Shown here: positions 33,924 to 45,154 of the stretch, piece by piece | Position numbering within the stretch: the first letter of the stretch is position 1 | Layout of the letters: each line of letters opens with the position of its first letter | Origin: Thinopyrum elongatum | Taxonomy: Eukaryota; Streptophyta; Magnoliopsida; Poales; Poaceae | Direction of reading: 5' to 3' | Assembly: GCA_011799875.1 (NCBI GenBank) | Contig: CM022303.1 | Span: forward strand, 297,488,362 to 297,552,361 | Length of the DNA stretch: 64,000 bases | Translations under genes and position numbers: made by a program | Notes under the pieces: generated by a model | Database searches by the model: none | What the model saw: only the letters and a program-made list of their open reading frames with translations | Told to the model about the DNA's origin: nothing

Positions 33924-34165
33924 CGAACCAACCTGTGGTTGGATGGTTAGAGGGACTATGGTATCTCCAGCCCACCAGGATTCAAGTCCTGGTGCTCGCA
34001 TTTATTCCTAGACGAGGTGCCTATGATGACTTCGTAAATTTCAAGATGATATGCCGGCTCAGTCTTTCGGAGGTGCTCATAGGGGTAGGGTGTGCGTGTG
34101 TACGTTCATAGGGATGAGTGTATGCGCGTGTATATGAGTGTTTGCGTCTGTACTGTGTTAAAAAA
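33924..34165 (+). mobile_element. Au-type SINE with 15-bp TSD
   Basis: It begins GAACCAACCTGTGGTTGGATGG, with a pol III A-box-like region (TGGTTGGATGGTTAGAGGG) and a B-box-like GGATTCAAGTCC. It ends in the GTGTGCGTGTG.../TGTACTGTGTT tail typical of Au SINEs of Aegilops and wheat, then a short A-run. The duplication AAACTATTCATTTGG flanks it at 33908-33922 (shifted by one base in some alignments) and 34166-34180. It lies about 0.8 kb upstream of the uridine kinase ATG. Confidence 0.9.
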
Positions 34166-34180
34166 AAACTATTCATTTGG

Positions 34181-34987
34181 TTACGCGTACACGCACTTGC
34201 CCGGTTTGATATGATAAGCTAAAGCGACTCCTCTCGTCTACTAGTTTTCCTTTTCTCGCAGAGTATATTTTTAACGGGGTCGGTCAGATCCGCGCCCAAC
34301 TGGGCACTCGTGAGTCGTGACGCCGCACCTTGACATCATACTCCTCGTTTCTTTTTTGCTACGTATGGTCCTATCCACGGCGTCAGCAGTCCCAAAAATA
34401 AGGCGAGTCGTTGTTTACTGGCCGGAACAGTATTGCTCCTCCACGAACACGATACAGTAACTGCAAGCCTGCAGCGCAACAATGGCTACAGACAACCGCA
34501 TCGATCAAACCAAAGGCAGCAGCAGCGTAGTTTACAGGTCAGGTCGGTCAAACATGGATGCATCGAGCAATGCAACTTGCAAGCATTGAAAGCACGTAGT
34601 ACACAAACTTTGGTGCTCCAGAGAAATAAAAGCAGCGCAAATTCGGAACACCAAACAGGACCAGCAGCTGCGAGGCGCAGGAAAAAAACAGAATCTACCC
34701 CACATATTCCCCGGCGCGTCACGGAAAAAGGAGAAATATGCTCCTCGCCTCCGCCCGCCAGAACCTCCCTCCTTCGCGTCCACCGAGTCCAGCCGCCTCA
34801 CGCGTGCACGCAGAGCCGGCTCCACCCAGCGTCCTCCTTTCGCCCCCCCACCAGGCCACCACCACGTCCCCGTCCTCCCTCCCCCACCCAAAACCCGCCC
34901 CATCCCCGTGTCAAAACCTCCGAGCTCGCCACAGCGATCGCCAGCTCGCCACGACCACGCCGGCGACCACGCCCGCGGAGCTCACCC
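34181..34987 (+). promoter_or_regulatory. Upstream region and probable 5' UTR of the uridine kinase gene
   Basis: GC content rises sharply from about 34740, with C-rich CT/CCTCC tracts typical of grass 5' UTRs. No clear TATA box is seen. A long ORF across this stretch is in another frame and is not taken as coding. Confidence 0.5.
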
Positions 34988-37900
34988 ATGGAGGACGTCC
35001 TGGACTCGGCGGTGGGGGCCCACTTCAGCGGCCTCCGCCGCGACTCGCGCCGACTCTCCTCCTCCTCCCTCCCCTCCTCGCCCTCCTCCGCCACCTGCAA
35101 CGGCGCGGCCGACGCCTCCGCGGCCGCGCCCAGCGGGCTCGCATCCCCCGCGCCCAGGCAGCCGTTCGTGATCGGTACGGTACCCCTCCGCGGCTCTCTC
35201 CTGCAGTTTCTCCGTTTTGGTTCTGTTTTGAGTTCTTTTTTTATTCCTTTTGCTTCGTTTTTCAAAGGGGTGTGCGGAGGAACGGCGTCGGGGAAGACGA
35301 CGGTGTGCGACATGATCATCCAGCAGCTGCACGACCACCGCGTCGTGCTCGTCAGCCAGGTCAGCTGCTGCTCGTTGCCCGTCGGATTGTGCTTCTTTTT
35401 TGCTCTGTCTTTTTTTTTCTCCGTTTGTGGTGCTGCTCTGCGATGCGCATATGTTCGTGTAGAGCTTGTGACGTTTGTTCAATTTTATTAGAGCATCAGT
35501 GGGTGGAGTTGGAATCGTGTACTCTCGTGATGGCGCACATTAATGACTAGTAAATGATTCCAATTCTTACTACTACTAGTAGTGCTTTTGTTCGGGGAAT
35601 TGGATCCTCCGTTATCTAGCTGTCAATGTCCCTAGTCATCATACTCAGTATAACGTTTCCGAAATGCATCCATTTTCCTGTTAAATCTGATCCAACTATT
35701 AAAACACATAATGGTACACCACCTATTGCAGAAACCTTATTTCCAAGCATCCCAGGAGCAAGTATAACTAAGCTTTGGTTGCAACTTTGCAGGATTCGTT
35801 CTACCGCGGTTTAACTGAGGAGGAATCTGAACATGTGGAAGAGTACAACTTTGATCACCCTGGTACTTGATTTGACGGATACCTATGCCTTCTTTTTACT
35901 GCTTTGAATCCAGTTTAGTTTTACATAAGGATAAGATCTTATTTTCTTGCTTGCAGATGCATTTGATACCGATCAACTTCTGGAGTGCATGGGAAAGCTA
36001 AAGAGTGGACAGTCTGTTAATATTCCTATATATGATTTCAAGAATCATCGACGATGCTCTGAGAGCTTTAGAAAGGTGATAACTGACTGCATAATCAACC
36101 ATTTATGTGAAAGTGATAATGCCTTTGTGATGTAGTTATTGGTGAGTAAATTTGTATACAAATGTTTTCTGTAGAATATCTGGATGAGATGAAAACTGAT
36201 AACCTGCAAAAAAAGATGAAAATTGATGACATGAAAGTTATGTATCTAAGAAATTATTGTTTTACTACCTCAATTTAAGTAAAAGCTACAATTTACGAAG
36301 GTGCTAATGATCTGCTGTATCACCATGGCCCTAGCTCTTCTATTGTTAATCTGTAGAAGAACACGAGTGCTTGTGTTGAACAATGATGTCTAGTGTTGTT
36401 GGTGCTCTGTTTGATGCCTTTTCTTAATTCAAGCCAAATAAAATGGTTGTGATTGTTAACTAGGTCCATAATTCCTCTTATGAATAGATCATCGACTTTT
36501 TTGTTAGGTCAATGTATCAGATGTCATCATTTTGGAGGGCATTTTGGTTTTTCATGATCAAAGGGTGCGTGACTTGATGGACATGAAAATTTTCGTTGAC
36601 ACAGGTTTGTTGCTGTTCTATTTGGTTGCATATATGATTCATAACATCATGGCTACAATATTGGAGACATTGCATGCTCTGAGTCTCTTACCGTTTTGTT
36701 TGGTTAGTCATGTTTATAGCTATTATTTGACCGCTCGCCCTTTCTTCTGTTGACCATTATGGATCGGTTTAGATGCTGATATTAGGCTTGCCCGAAGAAT
36801 AAGGCGTGATACAGTTGAAAGAGGTAGAGATGTTCTCTCAGTGCTTGAGCAGGTAATTCTACCACCAGTCTCGACTTTTGGATCTCTTAGCCTTATTCTA
36901 TTCAAAGTATATTAACTCCCTAAGCTTCAACGCATAAGGCATACAGTATCCTGCTGTTTCAAAATATAAGGTCTGCATGCAATTTAAATTATTATTTCTC
37001 TATCATGCGGCCATCTCTCTTCAGTATCTATGAGTAAACCTTTCAACAGACTATAATCTTCTTATACCCATGACACTACACAGGTATATCATTGTCGTCT
37101 CCAACTCTTCACCTATCATTCTACCATTCCCCCCCTTAATCACTGTGCTTAGTACAAATATGCCGCATGAACGAAATGAAGTATATATATGCATGCCATC
37201 ATTGAGATACACATGCATGTCATTACCCTTTTTAACACAATTTTTTGATGAAATAATTAGTACGGGAGGTTTGTGAAGCCCGCCTTTGATGATTTTATCC
37301 TGCCTTCCAAGAAGTATGCTGATGTGATCATACCACGAGGAGGAGATAACCATGTTGCCATTGATTTAATTGCGCAACATATTCGTACAAAACTTGGACA
37401 GCACGACCTGTGCAAATTATATCCAAATGTTTGTGTAGTTCAGACAACTTTCCAGGTATATTTATCGTAACTGTTGCTCTTTCAGATTTATAGTAGTACT
37501 TAGATTTCCAAACTTGAGCTATTAAAAAATTATCTGGACAGATACGGGGAATGCATACCCTCATTCGTGACCGGGATATTACGACTCCTGATTTTGTCTT
37601 CTATTCAGATCGGCTGATTCGTCTGGTAATGGTCTTATTTCTCGTAACCCCTACCTCTTTGTCCTTTCTTAGATAAATTCCTTCAGTCCAGTAGCATTTC
37701 AAAGTTGAGCTGCATAGTTCATAAATGTAGTCGACTGTTTACTAAGTGTTACTGGTACGGAAATATCTTGCTAGGTTGTTGAGCATGGACTGGGGAATTT
37801 GCCATTTACAGAGAAGCAGGTCGTTACACCTACAGGTACATCACTGGTTCCATTGTGTCATGCACCCCTTTTGTTAACTGTTTTCTATAGGAAATTAGTT

Positions 37901-39736
37901 GCCATGCTTCAGTCAAATAACTTAATTCCATACATCTGTTTAAATTATGGTTGGAGAGCTGGAATAGCCACCCTTTTTTCAGGAATATGGCAGGTGATCT
38001 GCCTTTCCATTTAGAAAAAGGTGACTGGTTTGTTATACGGAAACCAGGTGAAGAAACACACAATAGCCCCTTTATAATTTCAAAAAATACCGATCCATGT
38101 CGTCATTGGTTAACAGAGCTTGTGTGGAGATAAGAGCTTATCCCCTCAATTTGTGAAATTAAACTTGTACTTGTCCAATTTGTATTCATGAAATAATTTT
38201 CTGGAAGCCTGGGACTTCTAAAGATTGTTGGTTGTTTGCCTTATTTACTTCATACAACTGTCAACTGTGTATTTCTGTTAACGTAAGGCCCTGTGTACTC
38301 GTTCATATTCGGTAATAGAACAAAGAATGAAATTTCCTACACTAACATCATGATTATTTATGCTTTGTCCAGGATCTATTTATTCAGGAGTTGACTTCTG
38401 CAAGAAGCTCTGTGGAGTGTCGATTGTTCGAAGGTATGCCCCATTTTTAAAATCTTATACTTTAAAAGGCTGGGATTTTAATTTCCATTATTAGGTTAAT
38501 GGAAAGGGGTTATGTCTGTTTCAAAAAAAAAAAAGGCTGGAATTTTAGGTACCACCATATTCTAGGATATGCAGCTTCCTTGTAGCTCCTTTTGATTTAA
38601 ACTGTCATCTAGCCTCAATAATTCGCTATACCTGTACGTAAGCTATAGACAGTTGTTAAAAATGCACCATAGTTCAGTGATGCAAATAATGTGTCAAATT
38701 TTGACTCGTTTGCGATTTCTCTTTACACAGTAGTTCAGTTATCCTGTATTATATGTCCTTAGAATTGATTTTTCAATCCCGGTACATATCTCCCTACTTT
38801 TGTTCCATTCCATCAATTACAGTACTAAGTCAGTAACAGACGTGAATCACTATTAACTCATGCTATACTGCTAGCTAGTAGGAACAATGAGTGCTGATTT
38901 AAACTTACATGCAATGCCCCTGCCTTCTTCCTTTTCCCTAGTTATACATTTTCAGTGAAATTACTCATGCAATACATCTTTGGTAGTATTTTCCTGCACA
39001 TGTTAGAATGATATATATATATATGTTTCACTGCAGTGGTGAAAGCATGGAGAATGCTTTGCGTGCTTGTTGTAAGGGGATAAAAATAGGTAAAATCCTA
39101 ATACATCGTGTTGGAGACAACGGACAACAAGTTGAGTGTTCTTTACATGTACTTCCACTGAAAATGTTCTTGAAAATAGTTCACTACTGCGGTTTTTGTG
39201 AATAAACCTTACTTCTGTGTCCAGCTCATATACAACAAGCTACCCAATGATATTGCTGAACGTCATGTTCTACTTATGGATCCTGTGCTCGGTACTGGTT
39301 AGTGTTACGTATCCGTCTAATCTTTTCTTGATCGTTCTGTTTGCGTTTCAAATTTAGAACTAATAGAAGTTGGTTACTCCCATGACTAAAGTTCTAGTAT
39401 ACTTTGTTTCTGACAGGTAACTCAGCAAATCAAGCTATACAGCTTCTTAGAAGTACAGGAGTTCCAGAGGACCACATCATGTTTCTTAATCTTATATCGG
39501 TAAAGTTGTCTAGCCCATCTACTAGCTCTAGTTACCACCCAGTACCTGTTTCCTTATTTTTGGTTAGCTTGTTTACGACATTCCACAAACAGGCTCCTGA
39601 AGGAATCCATTGTGTCTGCAAGCGATTCCCTGGTGTGAAGATCGTAACATCGGAGATCGACGCCGGGTTGAACGAGGAATACCGTGTCGTGCCAGGGCTG
39701 GGTGAATACGGTGATCGCTACTTCGGCACTGACTAA
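34988..39736 (+). CDS. Uridine kinase / uracil phosphoribosyltransferase-like protein (UKL type)
   Basis: Fourteen exons: 34988-35174, 35268-35359, 35793-35862, 35957-36075, 36508-36604, 36773-36852, 37261-37455, 37542-37625, 37775-37835, 38373-38433, 39037-39130, 39225-39297, 39417-39499, 39593-39736. They join in frame to 479 codons plus TAA, with all introns GT-AG (the exon 11 donor GTTGAG is weak). Residues 1-60 are Ser/Ala-rich. The P-loop is GGTASGKTT (about 65-73), followed by DSFYRGL and NFDHPDAFD of uridine/cytidine kinases. The C-terminal half is UPRT-like: RGMHTLIRD, the PRPP-loop-like [11 protein letters not shown] and the terminal [14 protein letters not shown]. Kinases of this family phosphorylate uridine/cytidine in pyrimidine salvage; several plant members are reported to lack real UPRT activity, so only the kinase role is proposed. 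The length matches the plant family. The ATG is chosen because it opens exon 1 in the kinase frame after the C-rich leader. Confidence 0.95.
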
Positions 39737-40309
39737 TCGGCTAAGGATGCTGCTTCCATTTGGCGGCGAAGTGATAGACGGGGTAGAGCTAACAGGAGAT
39801 ATACTGGTGTTTGGTTGTTGTATACCGGCAGAGTGGAGCGGAGGCATCAGTCTGCAACCATTGGAGGTACCAAGGTCACATGATACCGTGCATTATCATA
39901 ATTCATATGGCTAAGCTAGACACTTTGCGCTTTATGTTCATGTGACGAGCTTTGCCTTTTTGTGTGTGAGTTTGAGGCCCTTGGCATGATAATAACTTGC
40001 TCCTCGGCAGTTATAATGGCTTGAGAAATGTATAGCTTGCCTTGGTTTGTGAGCTCGTGGCAGATACATGTCGTACTATTGCCTCAAATTTTTTTTGACA
40101 AAAAGTGAATTTTATTGGCTTAAAATTGAGCGTCGAGAATACACAAACACAATGAGTACACACTCGGTCTCTGCATAGCTAGGATGCACACAACACACGT
40201 ACACAAGAAAACACGTCGACAAATAGCAAACTCATATAAGACAAAAGTTATGTGTAGGCGAGTAAAAAGAGAAAGAACGAGAAACCCAAAAGAGTGCAGA
40301 TTTTTCATA
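39737..40309. other. 3' flank of the uridine kinase gene
   Basis: It contains the presumed 3' UTR. From about 40087 a different, repeat-like sequence begins (a T-run followed by GACAAAAAGTGAATTTTATTGG). No ORF is supported. Confidence 0.4.
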
Positions 40310-41430
40310 ATGCCAAGCCCACCAGTGATGTTTGCTAACGGGCGCCTGCAGCAAACGCCCCCTCCTGCGACTGGGCCGTCCCATTTAACTATTTCCTTCT
40401 TTCCTATTAAAATTAAAATTCAAAAAAAGGTGCGATCGCAGGGGTTCAGAGCAAAGCATAGTAACCACTAGGCCACCTCGATTGATTGTGTAGACACACA
40501 TTGGTTTTCCCATTTATCCTCTGCAGTTCGTGGAACTTTATTCCTTTTTTGTTTCTGGGAACTGTTTTGTTCAGCTTTTTTTTCTCATTATTTTTCTTTT
40601 TGCTAATTGCGTGAACCTTTTATTAAATTTTCGTGATTTTTTTAAATCAATGAATATTTCTTCAAGATCGATGAACGTTTTTTCGAAATCGATGAACTTT
40701 TTTTCGAAATTGACGAACGTTTTTTCAAATTCGATGAACTTTTTTTTTCAAAATTGATGAACTACTTTTCTAATTCATGATTTTGTCCCAAAATCGGTGA
40801 ATTTTTTTCAAAATTGATGAGCTTTTTTTCATTATTGATGAACTTTTTTCAAAATCAATTAACTTTTTTTTCAAAATCGATGAACTTTTTTCAAAATTGA
40901 TGAACTCTTTTTCAGATTCGATGAACTTTTTCAACTTCGATGATTTTTTTTATAAATTTAATGAACAGATTTGAAATTTTATTTTTTCAAAAAATTCGAT
41001 GAACTTTTTCCAAATTCGATGAACTTTTTTAAAATTCATGAACTTTCCCATTTTGCGATTTTTTTTAATTGTTACAAACCTTTTTGATTTTTTATTTCTT
41101 TCAATTCATGTTTTTTGTGAATGCTTTTTCAAATTTATGTTTTCTTTATTCAAATATAATTATAGTGAGTATATAATACTAGTATATGTTTAATTTTTGT
41201 ACTTAATGAATCGTCAAATAAGATCTGGTTCCATTAGTAATCAACAAACCGGGCATGTCCTAGTGGTTAGCGCTTGCTGGCATTTACTTTCGCGTTCGGA
41301 GTTCAAATGCCACTTTTCCCGATTAAAGTTTTACTTTTTCCTCGCGGCTTGCTTTTTCTTTTCTGCAGGTCTCCTGGGCCGGCCCATGTGATGTGGCGCG
41401 TGGGCGCCAGCTACCTGTATGTAAGCTATC
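40310..41430. mobile_element. Inverted-repeat element with tRNA-like arms
   Basis: The left arm (about 40320-40480, read in reverse) and right arm (about 41240-41420, forward) share an order. Both have GCCTAGTGGTTA/TCCTAGTGGTTAG (A-box-like), then a CTGAACCCC/GGAGTTCAAATGCC B-box-like motif, then an AT-rich stretch, GGGCCGNCC and GGGCGCC. The core (40620-41060) is made of GATGAACTTTTTTC-like repeats. No ORF of interest. It resembles non-autonomous Mutator-like elements; the TSD is not resolved. Confidence 0.65.
40620..41060 (+). repeat. GATGAACTTTTTTC simple array
   Basis: About fifteen or more loose units of 20-24 bp of the form 'aaattgatgaactttttttc'. It forms the core of the inverted-repeat element. 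Confidence 0.8.
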
Positions 41431-41589
41431 TCTCGTACCATGCCCTAGTTGGGCCGAAAAAGCCCAGTTTGTACCTAAAAAATGCCCAATTTATACAAAT
41501 TTGCCATATCTAAAAATTTAAAAAATTCTTATACACACACAAAAAAGTGGCTGTGATTTTTGTACCTGCAAAATTCGATATGAGAGAAA

Positions 41590-43060
41590 AATGCTGCTAT
41601 ATGCAAAAATGCCATGTTCTTTCAAACAAAAAATGTCATGCTCAACAAAAATGAAAAAGGCATGATCTATGTAAAAAAAATGCCACGCTCTTGAAAAAAA
41701 ATGCCATGCTCTTCATTTTTTTTTGAAAATAGCATGCTTGTGGAAAAAAGTGCCATTTTATGGGCCTTAACCTAATATTAAAAATGCCATGTTATTTATA
41801 AAAACTGCCATCCTATTATTAAAAAATGCCATGTTATCAGTTATAAAACTGTATCCTATTACTAATAAAAAAAGTCATGTTATTAACTATTAAAATGCCA
41901 CGTTGTTAATTATAGAAATGCCATCCTCTTATTTAAAAAATTCCATGTTATTAATAACAATTTCATGTTATTAAATATTAAAATGCCATGTTGTTAATTA
42001 TAAAAATGTCATCCTCTTATTGAAAAATGCCATGTTATTATTTATTAAAACTGTGATGTTACTAATAAAAATGCTATGTTATTAATAAAAATGCCATGTT
42101 ATTAACTACTAAAATGCCATGTTGTTAAATATAAAAATGTCATGTTATTAATTATTAAACTGCCTTCCTCTTATTAATATAATTGCCATCCTATTATTAA
42201 TAATGAAGAATGCCATCATCTTAACAATAAAAATGACAAGGTCTAACGAGTTAAAATGCCATGGTCTAGAAAAGTAAAAATGTCATGCTGCCTATAATGA
42301 AATTTACACATGACAAGCATTAGAACAAAAGTTTGTTGAACACAAAGTAACAAATTTTCCATGTTAAAAAAAATATGCCATGACAACTCCATGAATTTGC
42401 CATGTTAAAGAATTATTTTCACACGTGGACATTAAGGAAAAACTCTAGGAAATTGACATGTTAAAACATTATTTCCCATGACAAAACTCTAGGAATTAGC
42501 CATGTGGACATTGTTTGCACATGTGAACTTGCCATATACCTAGTACAAAAACATTTGCAACCAAATTTTTTCATGAGTTGATACTATCTCGAAACAAAAA
42601 GAATTGAGAACAACTTATTGATGCATGATAGTTTTGCCAAGCCACCACACACACAAAATGCCATGTGACAAAAAATGCAATTTGCTCTAAAAAAAGCTAT
42701 GTTTCACTAAACAAAAACTGCCATGTTTTTGAATTTGCCATATGATTTTCTGCTATGTTTTGAATTTGCCATATGAATTTCTTTCAGAAATTGGCCATGC
42801 CCACTTCACACGTAAATGCCATGTGATCAAATATAATTTGGGAGTCCTAAAAAATACTTTTGTTACATTTTCCAAGCCACTTCACATAAATGCCATGTGG
42901 CCATGTGGGGATTAGAGCAAGCATTAGGTTCTCATATAGTTAGCTAAAAATTTGCAAGAATGTAACAAAAATGCCATGGCAAAAATCCGACTCAAAATTG
43001 CCAATGCAAGGGGACAAGTATTGTTGTACATGGCAAAACGTATCTAAACAATTGCCAAAA
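41590..43060. repeat. AATGCCATGTT-rich block
   Basis: Dozens of irregularly spaced AATGCCATG, ATGTCATG and TTGCCATG motifs separated by 10-30 nt of A/T-rich filler, mostly in one orientation. It shares the GCCATG theme with the fold-back element at 26679-27498. It is non-coding. Confidence 0.75.
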
Positions 43061-43982
43061 TGGTCAATGATGCACTAGGATCTCGTGTGAAGTTTCTCAC
43101 AATAGTAAGATGTCGGCAAATGTCCACTGCAATTTCAGAAAGAAAAAGAAACTATATATGGTTTTGGGAGAGGTGGACCTGAAGCGCACGCAGTGGAGCT
43201 CGACCATGCCGTCAGGGCGCTCGCGGACGGCGATGTGCACTCCGGGCTCGCAACGGGTTGGTCGACGGTGTTCGAGACACAGATCCGGGCAAGGAGGTGT
43301 GGGAGGTCACTGGAGACGACGACCATGGCGGCAAGTAGCTGCGGCGGCGCCATAGGAGCGGTCTCAGAGCTCCTGCAAAAGCAAGCAGTGGCGGCGGCGG
43401 TTCCCGCACGGTTGTTCGCTGCGAAATCTCTCCTGGCGGACAATTGCCAATTAACGTTTCCTCTAAAAATCACAGTTTTTCTCAGTTTGGTTTAGAAAAA
43501 AGAGGTCAAGACTTCTTTTTCATCTTACATTTGAAAACAGAGATAGTATTAAAACAAACCACGTTGTTAGGGATACTAGGATTTATAAAACTGTAGTATT
43601 TGTTTCTTGTTGATATCAAGCGCATCAATGTTCTGAAAATCATGATTTCTGGAAAACACACGGTAGTCTCCAAATACTCCAAAAATAGCGAGCTGCCAAG
43701 CACAGCCTGAATAACATATACGCATGATCAACTAAATCGTAATAGCTTTTACAACAAACACACCAGTACTAGTGAACAAATCTGTTTCTTTCCTTGCAAA
43801 AAAAATAAAATAAAACCCTTTCCTCTATACACGAAGAGACCAAGACATAAGAGCAATTCATCAATGCTAGAGTATAGAGAGGATCAAGTATCATCATGCT
43901 GATGCACCCTATAAGAAACTTGAGAACCACTGATCACGCTCTCCCTGGCATGCCATAAAACGAACAACAAAAACCAAGCCGA
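43061..43982. other. Intergenic: GC-rich patch and 3' flank of LEA_2 gene
   Basis: 43150-43480 is GC-rich with ORFs on both strands, none recognisable; it could be the outer arm of the preceding repeat element. 43500-43980 is AT-rich and includes the presumed 3' UTR of the minus-strand gene. Confidence 0.4.
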
Positions 43983-44642
43983 TCAAAGCTTAGCGTGGTC
44001 GCGGCAGTCCTGTCCTCGGATGTCCATGTCCGGGAAGCCGACGACGATGTGGCAGTCAGAGTAGGCCACGACGTTGAGCTTGAAGACGCCCAGGACGGCC
44101 ACTCTCCCCGGGATCCTGGCGCTGGCGTCCAGTGGCAGCGACCCGGCCTCGATGTCCCTGATCAGCTGCGCCATGTCCTTGGTGAAGCCGGCGGTGAGCA
44201 CCGTCATCTCCAGCTGCACGACCCCGTCTCCCTTGCTAGGGATGTGCCCGGGGTCGACCTGGGCGTCGCCGACGTGGGCGCCCCGGTACCAGAGGCCGGT
44301 GGTGCCGGAGGCGTAGGAGAAGGAGGCCGGGTTGGGGTTGTGCACGGCCACGGTGAGCAGCAGCGTGAAGTTGGGCTGCGTGAGGCTGGGGGCGAGGCCG
44401 ACGAAGCGGGTGGAGAGCAGGCGCGTGGTGGGGTCGCGCACGCGGAACACGGTGAGGAAGAGGACGAGGAGGGTGACGCCCAGGAGCAGGAGCACGCCGA
44501 GGGTGACCAGGGCGCAGATGCAGATGCAGCGGCGGCGCCGGCGGCGTGTCAGGCGGCGGAGGCCGGCCTCGTCCACGGGTTTGGCGTCGAGGGAAGGCGC
44601 TGTGTGGGTCGGGAGGCTGCACACTGCGGCTGGGGAGGCCAT
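43983..44642 (-). CDS. LEA_2 / NHL-type (NDR1/HIN1-like) membrane protein
   Basis: This intronless ORF has 219 codons. After a short N-terminal tail, an Arg-rich stop-transfer-like stretch (LTRRRRRR, about 31-38) precedes one hydrophobic segment (about 41-67, CALVTLGVLLLLGVTLLVLFL). Then comes a LEA_2 domain: LLTVAVHNPNPASFSYASG, a Gly/Asp loop and a final KLNVVAYSDC region. Length and layout fit NDR1/HIN1-like LEA-14-type proteins, single-pass proteins with the LEA_2 domain outside the cytosol that are often involved in stress or pathogen responses; the role here is inferred. High GC3 and a lack of stops set it apart from its surroundings. A plus-strand ORF over the same bases is a shadow. 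Confidence 0.92.
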   Translation of the reverse strand: MASPAAVCSLPTHTAPSLDAKPVDEAGLRRLTRRRRRRCICICALVTLGVLLLLGVTLLVLFLTVFRVRDPTTRLLSTRFVGLAPSLTQPNFTLLLTVAVHNPNPASFSYASGTTGLWYRGAHVGDAQVDPGHIPSKGDGVVQLEMTVLTAGFTKDMAQLIRDIEAGSLPLDASARIPGRVAVLGVFKLNVVAYSDCHIVVGFPDMDIRGQDCRDHAKL

Positions 44643-44957
44643 TGCGATTGCGAACGTTGGAGCCCTGCACGAGCTGCAGTGGAAACTGAGTGTGGGACGG
44701 AGAAACTATAACTAGGAGATAATTGGAAATGAATTGGACTTGTTTGACGGCGGACGATGCCGTACGGACATTGCCGTTGGACCAGCTAGTAGTATTGTCA
44801 TGATGATGAATTCTCGGCTGCTTATTGTTCATTTGATCAATCATTCATAAACTGGGCAACAGCACGGCGTGTTGACTACGGGATACGCGCGGTTATTTTA
44901 TCAGTTGATTTTCATGGCTTTAACCGCTCGAATGTGATCGTCTGAGTGAATGGAGTA

Positions 44958-45152
44958 CTCCTTCCATTCTACAATGTAGTGCGTCCGCGTTTTCCGAAAT
45001 TCAAGTTTGACTGTAAATTTAACCAATAAGACCGATTGCGGCGTGAGCAAAAATATTTTTTGCTCACGCCGTAATCGGTCTCGTTGGTTAAATTTGCGGT
45101 CAAATTTGAATCTCGGAAAGCGCGGGCGTACTATATCGTGAAATGGAGGGAG
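44958..45152. mobile_element. Stowaway-type MITE
   Basis: TA duplicates flank it (44956-44957; 45153-45154). The left end CTCCTTCCATTCTACAATGTAG is the imperfect inverse of the right end CTATATCGTGAAATGGAGGGAG. The centre is a near-perfect hairpin around AATAAGACCGATTGCGGCGT and its inverse, meeting at the AAAATATTTTT loop near 45052. The 195-bp size fits. It lies about 315 bp upstream of the LEA_2 ATG. Confidence 0.9.
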
Positions 45153-45154
45153 TA

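Noticed and set aside
33930..33985. tRNA gene
   Set aside because: A- and B-box-like sequences are present, but no cloverleaf could be built and the sequence belongs to the Au SINE with flanking TSD.
34433..35491. 352-codon plus-strand ORF over the uridine kinase start
   Set aside because: It is partly the kinase exon 1 frame extended upstream through the GC-rich leader and downstream through intron 1. Family comparison and the GT-AG sites support ATG 34988 and splicing at 35174.
41235..41310. tRNA gene at the right arm of the inverted-repeat element
   Set aside because: Box-like words only; the acceptor stem does not pair, and a mirrored copy at 40430-40490 marks it as part of a repeat.
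43995..44711. 238-codon plus-strand ORF opposite the LEA_2 gene
   Set aside because: A shadow of a high-GC3 gene; Gly/Glu/Ala/Val-rich low-complexity protein without domains.
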